Below are positions 9,427-21,287 of a stretch of DNA of 64,000 bases, in pieces. The stretch spans positions 2,914,001 through 2,978,000 of the forward strand of contig NZ_CP151087.1 of NCBI RefSeq assembly GCF_038396785.1. The letters run 5' to 3'. The stretch is from Sphingobacterium thalpophilum. GTDB taxonomy: Bacteria; Bacteroidota; Bacteroidia; Sphingobacteriales; Sphingobacteriaceae. Below the pieces are notes generated by a model that was not told where the DNA came from, ran no database searches, and saw nothing but the letters and a program-made list of their open reading frames with translations. The first letter of the stretch is position 1, and every line of letters starts with the position of its first letter. Both the position numbers and the translations under genes were made by a program.

Positions 9427-10833
9427 CTATACGCCCAATTGTATATTTTCTTTTTTCGCTGATCTCGAACGGATAGGCGTATTTCCGCCACCTTTTAACG
9501 TGATTTCTACCGGCGTATTATTTTTCCATGCACCTTTTGTGAAATCCGGTACATCAACTGTTTTACAGTTCTTTTCGACAGATTCGAAACTCAACGGTAC
9601 GATACAGCTCCATGAAGCAGCGTCATAGACATCCTGATCCAAAGGTAATCCATTGCGCAAACAATCAATTAGACGCCAGTCCATCATAAAATCCATCCCA
9701 CCGTGTCCACCGACCTGCTTTGCCTGCTCACCAATATATTTTACCAATTCTGGGGTGTATTTATCATACAGTTCTTTCAATTTCTGTTCTGTAATGAATT
9801 CATGACCAAAAGCAATATTCTCCGTAGGATACTTTTGTGCAAACCCTTTGGTACCACTCAGTGTATGTAGCCTAGAATAAGGTCTAGGAGAAGTAACATC
9901 ATGCTGCAACATAATCGTTTTCCCTTTGGCCGTACGGATAAGCGTTGTATTCATATTACCACGGTATTTCTTTCCTACAAATTCCTGAAAAAAAGAATCC
10001 TTAGCGGCTAACTCTTTCGCTTTTTCTCCCATCATAAAATCACTGGAAGACATCGCCACAAGATGATCCATTTTATCCCCTCTATTGATATTTAAGCATT
10101 GTGCCACAGGTCCAAGTCCATGTGTAGGGTACAGATTTCCATTTAGTTTTATATTTTCTCTTAGGCGCCACATGTTATCATAGCCATTTTTTGCAAAGTT
10201 AAGATCAAGCAAATCGTGAATATAAGCACCTTCAGCGTGAACGAGCTCGCCAAACAAGCCTTGGCGCACCATATTCAATGTCAGCATTTCGAAGAAATCA
10301 TAACAGCAGTTCTCCAGCATCATACAATGCTTTTTAGTTGCCTCGGATGTTTTTACCACCTCCCAACAATCCTTGATTGTCAAAGCGATCGGGACTTCAC
10401 AAGCCACGTGATTACCCGCTTTCATCGCCGCAATACTCATCGGAGTATGATAATCCCAAGGCGTACAAATATAGACCAGATCAAGCTTCTCTTCTTTCAA
10501 CAAGGTTTTCCAGCCATCTTCACCTGAATACGCTTTAGGAGCTGCTAGACCTTTCGATGTAACAATTTTTGTTGCGCGCTCCACCCGGTCTGGATGCTTG
10601 TCACAAAGTGCGACAATTTCGCATCCCTCAATAAAGGACAAGCGTTCAACAGCACCAGGACCGCGCATACCCAGTCCTATCACCGCTACTCTGACTTTAT
10701 CGATTTTTGGAGCTGCATATCCAGACATATTAAACGACGCGGCTGCCGTATTGGCATTGACCAGAGTAGGGAGTGAAACAGCCAGCGATGACAATATTCC
10801 GGCTTTTTTAAGAAAATCTCTTCTAGAATCCAT
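9427..10833 (-). CDS. Gfo/Idh/MocA-family protein, GH109-like NAD-dependent glycosidase
   Basis: GH109 enzymes cleave alpha-N-acetylgalactosamine by an NAD-dependent oxidation/elimination mechanism. The first ~28 residues form a Tat-type signal (SRRDFLKKAG), so the protein is probably exported folded with its cofactor. A Rossmann motif VAVIGLGMRGPGAVE starts near residue 48. Segments recalled from characterised GH109 proteins are present: LYPTHGLGPV, GHGGMDFMMD and DVYDAASWS. At 468 residues it is slightly longer than the founding enzyme because of the signal. Assignment to GH109 rather than another Gfo/Idh/MocA branch rests on these remembered motifs and not on a search. The FGE-like gene lies downstream; upstream are an 18-bp palindrome and two LacI-like sites. 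Confidence 0.82.
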   Translation of the reverse strand: MDSRRDFLKKAGILSSLAVSLPTLVNANTAAASFNMSGYAAPKIDKVRVAVIGLGMRGPGAVERLSFIEGCEIVALCDKHPDRVERATKIVTSKGLAAPKAYSGEDGWKTLLKEEKLDLVYICTPWDYHTPMSIAAMKAGNHVACEVPIALTIKDCWEVVKTSEATKKHCMMLENCCYDFFEMLTLNMVRQGLFGELVHAEGAYIHDLLDLNFAKNGYDNMWRLRENIKLNGNLYPTHGLGPVAQCLNINRGDKMDHLVAMSSSDFMMGEKAKELAAKDSFFQEFVGKKYRGNMNTTLIRTAKGKTIMLQHDVTSPRPYSRLHTLSGTKGFAQKYPTENIAFGHEFITEQKLKELYDKYTPELVKYIGEQAKQVGGHGGMDFMMDWRLIDCLRNGLPLDQDVYDAASWSCIVPLSFESVEKNCKTVDVPDFTKGAWKNNTPVEITLKGGGNTPIRSRSAKKENIQLGV

Positions 10834-10857
10834 AATTTAAAGTTCATATAAATTTAA

Positions 10858-10875
10858 AGGGACCAATTGGTCCCT
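10858..10875. promoter_or_regulatory. 18-bp perfect palindrome in the 5' region of the GH109-like gene
   Basis: AGGGACCAATTGGTCCCT is fully self-complementary and sits 24 bp upstream of the start codon. It has no spacer and no T-run, so it is more likely a dimer-binding operator than a terminator. Confidence 0.45.
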
Positions 10876-11020
10876 CTAAAAAATCACCTATTTTAAAACA
10901 AACTAAACAGTCAATAGAAAAAATCCTTTTGGATCGGATTTTATAGTTGGTTCTATTTAAAGAACTTAATCTCTATAACAATAATATAACACTTTTTTCT
11001 AAATAAAAAATGAAACTTGA
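10876..11020. other. Gene-free AT-rich stretch upstream of the GH109-like gene
   Basis: No coding potential is seen. It probably holds the promoter of the GH109-like gene on the minus strand; only near-matches to the -7 consensus are present (for example TATTATTG around 10980). Confidence 0.4.
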
Positions 11021-11057
11021 AAGCAATCGTTTGCTTAATCTACACAAACGATTGCTT
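11021..11057. promoter_or_regulatory. Two LacI-family-like operator sites forming a 13-bp inverted repeat
   Basis: AAGCAATCGTTTGCTT at 11021-11036 is itself a near palindrome with 6-bp arms. A second copy in reverse orientation, ending CAAACGATTGCTT, lies at 11042-11057. Their centres are 21 bp apart, two helical turns. The core GCAAACG/CGTTTGC resembles operators of LacI-family sugar repressors. Taken as one structure it is a 13-bp inverted repeat with an 11-nt loop. The likely target is the GH109-like gene about 190 bp away; no LacI-family gene is in the window. Confidence 0.5.
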
Positions 11058-11500
11058 AAATTTTTATCTTCGTTGTTTTTCAATCGATATTCTGCAGCCA
11101 CAGAGTTTTTAATAATGAAATTCCGAGTAGAATAATGGCATTGCTACAATATAATCCAGCAATGATTACTAATGAATGCCGAGCTGCATTTGTTATCGTT
11201 AAGCAATTGTAACTTCACAGAGGCCTAGCTAGAGGTATAATGTTATCGGGTTCCTGATCGGGATATGTGGATGAGAAATAGTATGTGGATACAATGATAT
11301 CTGCCTTATTAAGCTTAATAATAGTGTAGAATGACCGTATAACATATGAATTTTATAGCAAGAACTATAGCCACTCACTGTATAATTCGCAACAGTTGGA
11401 TAGCCTATAAGGAAAGTAAACTCAAGCAACGTACTGCGATAACCAATAGGCGGAGGATATGCAATAGCATTGTACGGGGAAGTACAGGCAGGTAGCTAAA
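11058..11500. other. Gene-free spacer between the operators and the rRNA operon end
   Basis: About 440 bp without a credible gene: short open frames have no recognisable composition and no promoter. I see no RNA gene or mobile-element end here. Confidence 0.5.
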
Positions 11501-11505
11501 CGAAA

Positions 11506-11536
11506 GAAGCCCTTGACTGTTTCCAGCAAGGGCTTC
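11506..11536 (-). terminator. rRNA operon terminator
   Basis: A 10-bp perfect stem (GAAGCCCTTG / CAAGGGCTTC) with an 11-nt loop lies about 10 nt after the 5S 3' end in the direction of transcription. It is followed by TTTCG. Confidence 0.75.
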
Positions 11537-11546
11537 CGTGTAAAAA

Positions 11547-11655
11547 AAGGCACCGACCTACTCTCCCACCTGTTACGGCAATACCATCGGCTCTGGCGGG
11601 CTTGACTGCTCTGTTCGGAATGGGAAGAGGTAGACACCGCCGATATAGGCACCTA
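11547..11655 (-). rRNA. rrf: 5S ribosomal RNA
   Basis: About 109 nt. The minus-strand ends AGGTGCC and GGTGCCT pair to form the terminal helix. The internal CCCATTCCGAACAGAG block is the conserved loop-B/helix III region of 5S rRNA. It is the last gene of the operon, about 130 nt after 23S. Ends are placed by helix I pairing and may be off by a few bases. Confidence 0.92.
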
Positions 11656-11786
11656 AAAATCTTTATTGGTCTGCTTCCTTTTAGGAGCATCAGGCCAACT
11701 GACATATCTATTGAAAGAGCTTCGTTTCTGTTTTGTTATTCTTTTCGTTTCTAAAAATTAAAGAGGAAGACAACAGTGTTATCTGC

Positions 11787-14667
<2,881 letters not shown>

Positions 14668-14896
14668 TCACCGGCATAGCCTTTTGCTACTATGCGGCTG
14701 CTTTTGATATATATACCCATATGCTACGTAAAGATTCGTTCGGCCTTGACCGAGGGTCTCCTCTCTACATCGAACACATACACGTATTGTCTCTATACTG
14801 TTGTCTTCTCTTGTAATTTTTTTTCTCTTTCAATATGTCAAAGAACTCTTTTTCCGGTATATATGAAGTATATCGCTATATACTTCCCCGGAGATG

Positions 14897-14970
14897 TGGA
14901 GAATAACGGATTCGAACCGTTGACCCCCTGCGTGCAAGGCAGGTGCTCTAGCCAGCTGAGCTAATTCCCC
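14897..14970 (-). tRNA. tRNA-Ala (UGC)
   Basis: A 74-nt cloverleaf with acceptor arms GGGGAAT and ATTCTCC, D-arm AGCTCAGCTGG, anticodon loop CTTGCAC with anticodon TGC, and T-arm GGTTCGAATCC. The 3' CCA is not encoded. It lies in the 16S-23S spacer, as usual. Confidence 0.97.
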
Positions 14971-14981
14971 AAACGTTTTCG

Positions 14982-15055
14982 TAGTCCCGAGCAGATTTGA
15001 ACTGCTGACCCCTACATTATCAGTGTAGTGCTCTAACCAACTGAGCTACGGGACT
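14982..15055 (-). tRNA. tRNA-Ile (GAU)
   Basis: A 74-nt cloverleaf with acceptor arms AGTCCCG and CGGGACT, anticodon loop CTGATAA with anticodon GAT, and T-arm AGTTCAAATCT. It is 11 nt upstream of tRNA-Ala in the same spacer. CCA is not encoded. Confidence 0.97.
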
Positions 15056-15177
15056 AGCTTATCTTGTTCATCTCTTTCTCTCGGTCCTGCTCCCTTAGGG
15101 GCGGGCACTTTCTTCTGATGTTTTTTTCTTCTTGCAATCATATGTAACGTGACGAGCACCGATCTTCGATACTCTAG

Positions 15178-16708
<1,531 letters not shown>

Positions 16709-16957
16709 AATGAAGTTTTTGATTCCAACTATTTATAATAATCAGAATTCTTTTTTTATATCTCTGATCTTGGATCGAATTGAACAATTACTTGAATTTG
16801 TTCATGACTTTCGACTTTCGTCTGTCTACTCGTCACGCTTACATGATTGTGTTTTCTTAAAGAACTTTTCTCGCTTCAACTTCCGTATCCGCTATATTCC
16901 GAGGGCATTGCGCCCCTCTTTATCGTTTTGTTTTTCCCTTCGTTTCCGTTGGGACTG

Positions 16958-16988
16958 CAAAGGTAGAAATCTTTTTTGAACTTCCAAA
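16958..16988 (-). promoter_or_regulatory. rRNA operon promoter P2 (proximal)
   Basis: On the minus strand, TTTG (16988-16985) and TACCTTTG (16965-16958) are separated by 19 bp, a full Bacteroidota promoter. It lies about 250 bp upstream of 16S. Confidence 0.75.
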
Positions 16989-17143
16989 AACTTTCTGAAG
17001 TTTTTTTTCTTTTCTCTTTTTCCGATTTCCGCGTTTAAAATAAAATCAGCGGGATTTTAAATCCTGCCAGACTTCTCTTAAACCCTTCTTTTTTTTCATG
17101 GTTCCTTCTTTTGAAGTAACCGTCCCTCCCTTGCGGAGTGGTG

Positions 17144-17175
17144 CAAAGATAAGGAGTTTACAAACAAACTTCCAA
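17144..17175 (-). promoter_or_regulatory. rRNA operon promoter P1 (distal)
   Basis: On the minus strand, TTG (17175-17173) and TATCTTTG (17151-17144) are separated by 21 bp. With P2 it gives a tandem promoter arrangement about 190 bp apart. Confidence 0.7.
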
Positions 17176-17563
17176 GCCTTTTGTTCTTATTTATTTCATT
17201 TTCCCCTTAACTGCCTGTAACGGTGCGATATTCTTTTTGTAAAGCAGGTGATCGGAAGGCTGGGATGGTTGATTCCGCAGCGGAATGGGACTGGGAACCG
17301 GACTTTGGTGCGGGCTTTACAGGGAAAGAGGGATGGACATTGTATTGTTCGATCTGTTTCTGCCTAAACTCAGGAACCACTTTGGTAGCCCTCTTGGCTC
17401 AATGCCCAATTGAAGATGGTGTACACTGGCGCAGCCGATGGACGGACGGATATTGATAAGGCCAGAAAGATCGCAGCGGAAAGAAACCGCAATGCAGGAT
17501 ATAACAGGGGACGGACGGATACCGTACTTTCTTATCTGTTTACTTAGGTTTAGTTTAGGGTTT

Positions 17564-17615
17564 AGTTAGGGTTTGTTTAGGTATAGTATAGGTTATATCT
17601 AAACAAACCCTAACT
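17564..17615. repeat. 17-bp perfect inverted repeat
   Basis: Arms 17564-17580 (AGTTAGGGTTTGTTTAG) and 17599-17615 are perfect reverse complements around an 18-nt spacer. The left arm lies in a run of degenerate TTTAGG-like words. There is no T-run, so it is not an obvious terminator. It might be an end or recombination site of a lost element. Confidence 0.6.
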
Positions 17616-17826
17616 TATTGCTAAGCTAAATATAAACAAAAGCTAACCTAAGGAATAAGAAGCCCTCAACTTTTCTTTATTTACTGGGGAAGCATGGCTC
17701 ATTTAGGGCAAACTAGGGTTCCGCCTCGTGGACAGGGCTCCGGCTGCTGCGCAGGGCTTGCGGGAACCTTCGGCCCCCATATCCACCTGCTTCGTACCAT
17801 GCTCGGGGCAGATTTGCCCTGCAACC

Positions 17827-17859
17827 GTGTTCTGTCCGTGTTGAGTCCGTGTTGAGTCC
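17827..17859. repeat. Three tandem 11-bp repeats
   Basis: GTGTTCTGTCC, GTGTTGAGTCC and GTGTTGAGTCC follow each other without spacing, then a partial GAGTC. They are seen directly in the GC-rich block; function unknown. Confidence 0.7.
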
Positions 17860-18219
17860 GAGTCTAAGCCCGCACTTACCCCGCTGCCAACACGGGCAAA
17901 TGACGCTCCGAACGCGACCATATCCCCTGGATGCCCCTAAAAAAGGCCAACGCCAATCCGAACCGCAGCCGAAAAACTCCGCAGCGACGCTGCAACACGA
18001 AAACAACTCGGAAAAACACGCTATAAAGAAGGAAAAAACCATTTCGCGGTACTGATTTGCCGTACTGATTTCAAGCATCGGAATTAAATACAATGCTTAT
18101 GAAGAAGTTAGCCTGTTATCGGCTTGAACGGCGACTGATCATAGCGCTCACATGGAATGACCAAAAGAGAACGATAGAATATACCTACAGGGACAAATGA
18201 GGTCTATTGAATCCTTATT

Positions 18220-18292
18220 ACATAATAAGTATTAACACCACATAATTATATAAGTATTAGCGCTAACAAAATTATATAAGTAATAAAATTAC
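18220..18292. repeat. Three degenerate direct repeats around ATAAGTATTA
   Basis: Related AT-rich words occur at about 18222 (ATAATAAGTATTAACAC), 18247 (TATATAAGTATTAGCGC) and 18273 (TATATAAGTAATAAAAT), about 25 bp apart. They might be protein-binding iterons or simply AT-rich drift. Confidence 0.45.
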
Positions 18293-18353
18293 ATAGGCAT
18301 TAACATGATGTAGAAGCATCCACGAATCCACACTAATGCAGCAAAATATACAC

Positions 18354-18405
18354 AAACGATGCCACCTCTTATTGACTAAAAATTCAATAAATCATAGCAT
18401 CGTTT
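18354..18405 (-). terminator. Probable terminator of the glutaryl-CoA dehydrogenase gene
   Basis: A two-stage hairpin: outer arms AAACGATGC (18354-18362) and GCATCGTTT (18397-18405), inner arms TTATTGA / TCAATAA. It lies 36 nt after the stop codon. There is no strong T-tract. Confidence 0.5.
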
Positions 18406-18441
18406 ATTACTGTATAAAGCGTGTTCGTACGAAGAAAAAGA

Positions 18442-19614
18442 TTAAGAAAAAGCGTTCAGCCCCGTAATATCTTGTCCTGTGATCAATAAATGAATATCAT
18501 GCGTCCCTTCATAGGTAACTACAGACTCTAGGTTCATCATATGCCGCATCATTGGGAAGTCACCGACAATCCCCATTCCGCCAAGAATCTGCCTAGATTC
18601 ACGCGCTATCTGCAGCGCCATATTCACATTGTTCCGCTTTGCCATGGAGATTTGCTGAGGAGTAGCACGCCCCTCATTCTTGAGTACTCCTAAACGCCAC
18701 GACAGCAACTGCGCCTTGGTAATTTCTGTCAGAAATTCCGCCAGCTTCTTTTGCTGCAATTGAAAACCGGCAATTGGCTTTTCAAACTGATGTCGCTCCA
18801 ACGCATATTGAACCGCAGTTTCATAACAGTCTATTGCTGCTCCGATCACGCCCCATGAAATTCCATAGCGGGCCGAATTCAAACAGGAAAGTGGGCCACG
18901 CATTGAATTTACAGCAGGAAGTATATTTTCCGCAGGGATATAAACATCATGAAAAACCAATTCACCTGTTTTGGAAGCGCGCAACGACCACTTATGCATG
19001 GTCTCCGGAGTTTCAAAACCAGCCATTCCGCGCTCAACAATAACTCCCCGTACTTTCCCGGCCTCATCTCGCGCCCAAACGACGGCAATATCACAGATAG
19101 GCGAATTTGTAATCCACATCTTTGCTCCATTTAATAAAAAACCAGCTCCTTTTGCCGTCAATTTCGTTTCCATTCCACCCGGATCAGAACCATGATTAGG
19201 CTCAGTAAGCCCAAAAGAACCGACCAACTCCCCCGATGCCAACCGCGGTAAATATTTACGACGTTGCTCCTCACTACCAAAGGTATAAATCGGAAACATC
19301 ACCAAAGAGGATTGCACCGATGCTGCCGAACGAATTGCCGAGTCGCCGGCTTCCAATTCCTGCATAATTAAGCCATAGGAAATCTGATCCAACCCTGCCC
19401 CACCATATTCGACAGGAATATAAGGTCCCAACGCTCCAATTGCCCCCAATTTAGGCATCAAACCCGCAATAGCACGGTGCTCCTGCGCCGCATCTTCAAT
19501 GAAAGGCTTTATCTCTGTTTTCACAAAATCACGGACAGACTGCCGTATCAGTTTATGTTCTTCGGACAATAAATCGTCCACCTGGTAATAATCGGTATTA
19601 ATCTGTTTGATCAT
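18442..19614 (-). CDS. gcdH: Glutaryl-CoA dehydrogenase (acyl-CoA dehydrogenase family)
   Basis: FAD enzyme that oxidises and decarboxylates glutaryl-CoA to crotonyl-CoA, the late step of lysine breakdown; soluble. Its 390 residues match the family length. Segments close to my recollection of the human enzyme are seen: AASVQSSLVMFPIYTFGSEE, FGLTEPNHGSDP, KMWITNSP, LNSARYGISWG and the catalytic-base segment TYEGTHDIH with E369. The arginine in IRSAASVQ that binds the glutaryl carboxylate is present, which favours this substrate over a simple fatty acyl-CoA. It diverges from two lysine-degradation genes, supporting the role. A 15-bp palindrome lies in the shared intergenic region. Confidence 0.9.
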   Translation of the reverse strand: MIKQINTDYYQVDDLLSEEHKLIRQSVRDFVKTEIKPFIEDAAQEHRAIAGLMPKLGAIGALGPYIPVEYGGAGLDQISYGLIMQELEAGDSAIRSAASVQSSLVMFPIYTFGSEEQRRKYLPRLASGELVGSFGLTEPNHGSDPGGMETKLTAKGAGFLLNGAKMWITNSPICDIAVVWARDEAGKVRGVIVERGMAGFETPETMHKWSLRASKTGELVFHDVYIPAENILPAVNSMRGPLSCLNSARYGISWGVIGAAIDCYETAVQYALERHQFEKPIAGFQLQQKKLAEFLTEITKAQLLSWRLGVLKNEGRATPQQISMAKRNNVNMALQIARESRQILGGMGIVGDFPMMRHMMNLESVVTYEGTHDIHLLITGQDITGLNAFS

Positions 19615-19657
19615 GATATAGTCTACATTAGCTATCTAAGATAACGATTATTTTTCA

Positions 19658-19672
19658 CTGAACAATATTCAG
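19658..19672. promoter_or_regulatory. Palindromic site between the divergent lysine genes
   Basis: CTGAACAATATTCAG has perfect 5-bp arms around CAATA and partly matches the Lrp/AsnC-type consensus (11 of 15 by eye). It lies 44 bp from the gcdH start and 66 bp from the dehydrogenase start. A lysine-responsive Lrp-type regulator is a guess. Confidence 0.3.
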
Positions 19673-19738
19673 AACAAACTTGTCAACAAAAAATTTATTT
19701 CATATATTTAAACTATTCCACGAATAAAATAAACCATT

Positions 19739-21268
19739 ATGATAAAATCAGCGCTTAAAACACTTGGAATATCTTCCCAGAATTTAGGATCATCAACTGG
19801 ACAGCAATGGTTTTCCGAAGGTAAAGAATTCGAATCCTTTTCACCTGTCGATGGAAAACTCATCGCAAACATAAAAAGTAGCAATCGTAAAGACTATGAA
19901 GCAGTCATTAAGCAGGCCGGAGATGCATTTTTACACTGGCGCCTACTGCCTGCTCCAAAAAGAGGAGACATCGTTCGCCAGTTGGGAGACAAGCTACGTG
20001 AGCTTAAACCTACTCTCGGAAAATTAGTTTCCTATGAAATGGGAAAATCTTACCAAGAAGGCATGGGTGAAGTCCAAGAGATGATCGATATCTGTGACTT
20101 CGCCTTGGGCCTATCCCGTCAATTGTATGGTAATACCATCCATTCGGAACGTCCTGGGCACCGCATGTACGATCAATATCATCCTTTGGGTGTCGTCGGT
20201 ATTATTACAGCATTTAACTTTCCAGTGGCGGTATGGGCATGGAACACCGCCCTCGCCTTGGTCTGCGGCAACACTGTCGTCTGGAAACCCAGCGAAAAAA
20301 CACCGTTATGTGCCATAGCTTGCCAAAAATTATTTGCAGAAATCTTACACAACAACGGGCTGCCCGAGGGAATATCCAACCTCATTATGGGCGACAGGGA
20401 AGTTGGCGAGTGGCTTTCGGCAGACAACCGCATCGCCTTGATTTCTGCAACAGGATCTACCCGAATGGGAAAAGAAGTCGCCGTTACCGTAGCACAACGC
20501 CTTGGTAAAACACTTTTGGAGCTCGGTGGAAACAATGCGATCATCGTTACTCCAGACGCCGACTTAAAAATGACCATTATCGGTGCTGTATTTGGTGCCG
20601 TAGGTACAGCCGGACAACGCTGTACAAGTACCCGAAGACTTATTATCCATGAGGACATTTATGACAACGTCAAAAAACAACTGACAAAAGCTTATGGTCA
20701 ATTAAAAATTGGTGACCCTTTGGACACGAAAAATCATGTGGGACCATTGATCGACAAAGCCGCCGTAAAATCATACTTAAACGCACTGGACAAAATTAAA
20801 ACACAAGGGGGAAAAATGCTGATCAAGGGAAAGGTCCTTGAAGGCAAAGGGTATGAAAGTGGCTGTTATGTGCAGCCTGTCATTGCCGAAGTTGAAAATC
20901 ATTATGAAATCGTACAGCATGAGACCTTTGCCCCTATTCTTTACTTAATCAAATACAAAGGGGATATCAGTGCGGCCATAGCACTTCAAAACAGCGTCGC
21001 CCAGGGATTGTCTTCTGCCGTTATGACCAACAACCTACGGGAAGCCGAGCTATTTCTCAGTGCTGCTGGCTCTGATTGTGGTATTGCCAACGTCAATATC
21101 GGCACATCGGGCGCCGAAATCGGAGGTGCTTTTGGAGGCGAAAAGGAGACTGGCGGAGGCCGGGAGTCTGGATCAGATGCCTGGAAAGCTTATATGCGCC
21201 GCCAGACAAATACCATCAATTATACAACTGACCTTCCCTTGGCACAAGGTATCAAATTTGATTTATAA
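19739..21268 (+). CDS. amaB: Alpha-aminoadipate-semialdehyde dehydrogenase (ALDH7-type)
   Basis: NAD-dependent aldehyde dehydrogenase expected to oxidise 2-aminoadipate 6-semialdehyde, the product of lysine 6-transamination, to 2-aminoadipate. At 509 residues it has normal ALDH length. The general base is E261 in LLELGGNN and the catalytic nucleophile C295 in GQRCTSTRRL; the asparagine of AFNFPVAVW is also seen. GQRCTSTRRLIIHE and GGAFGGEKETGGGRESGSDA are typical of the antiquitin (ALDH7) branch. The lysine aminotransferase gene starts 19 nt after its stop, so both are surely cotranscribed, which supports the substrate. The enzyme also tolerates other aldehydes in this family. Confidence 0.9.
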   Translation: MIKSALKTLGISSQNLGSSTGQQWFSEGKEFESFSPVDGKLIANIKSSNRKDYEAVIKQAGDAFLHWRLLPAPKRGDIVRQLGDKLRELKPTLGKLVSYEMGKSYQEGMGEVQEMIDICDFALGLSRQLYGNTIHSERPGHRMYDQYHPLGVVGIITAFNFPVAVWAWNTALALVCGNTVVWKPSEKTPLCAIACQKLFAEILHNNGLPEGISNLIMGDREVGEWLSADNRIALISATGSTRMGKEVAVTVAQRLGKTLLELGGNNAIIVTPDADLKMTIIGAVFGAVGTAGQRCTSTRRLIIHEDIYDNVKKQLTKAYGQLKIGDPLDTKNHVGPLIDKAAVKSYLNALDKIKTQGGKMLIKGKVLEGKGYESGCYVQPVIAEVENHYEIVQHETFAPILYLIKYKGDISAAIALQNSVAQGLSSAVMTNNLREAELFLSAAGSDCGIANVNIGTSGAEIGGAFGGEKETGGGRESGSDAWKAYMRRQTNTINYTTDLPLAQGIKFDL

Positions 21269-21287
21269 ACCATTTACACACAAAACT

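Larger units (their letters stand above)
17200..18350. other. Gene-free region, partly GC-rich, upstream of the rRNA operon
   Basis: Over 1.1 kb without a gene I can support. The part at about 17.7-18.0 kb is clearly richer in G and C than its neighbours, and its open frames translate to low-complexity, Cys/Arg/Gly-rich peptides that look accidental. The region carries several separate small repeats, listed individually. It could be a decayed insertion or foreign segment; nothing shows which. Confidence 0.5.

Noticed and set aside
17540..17640. TTTAGGG-like words resembling telomere repeats
   Set aside because: Few, degenerate and inside a circular-type bacterial context; they are better described as one inverted repeat with AT-rich neighbours.
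17713..18093. A 126-codon minus-strand frame and shorter frames in the GC-rich block
   Set aside because: Composition is Cys/Arg/Gly-rich, it spans a tandem repeat, and it has no recognisable domain or promoter. Treated as accidental.
21060..21287. N-terminal extension of the lysine 6-aminotransferase frame
   Set aside because: It overlaps the dehydrogenase gene by over 200 nt; the family N-terminus begins at the ATG at 21288.
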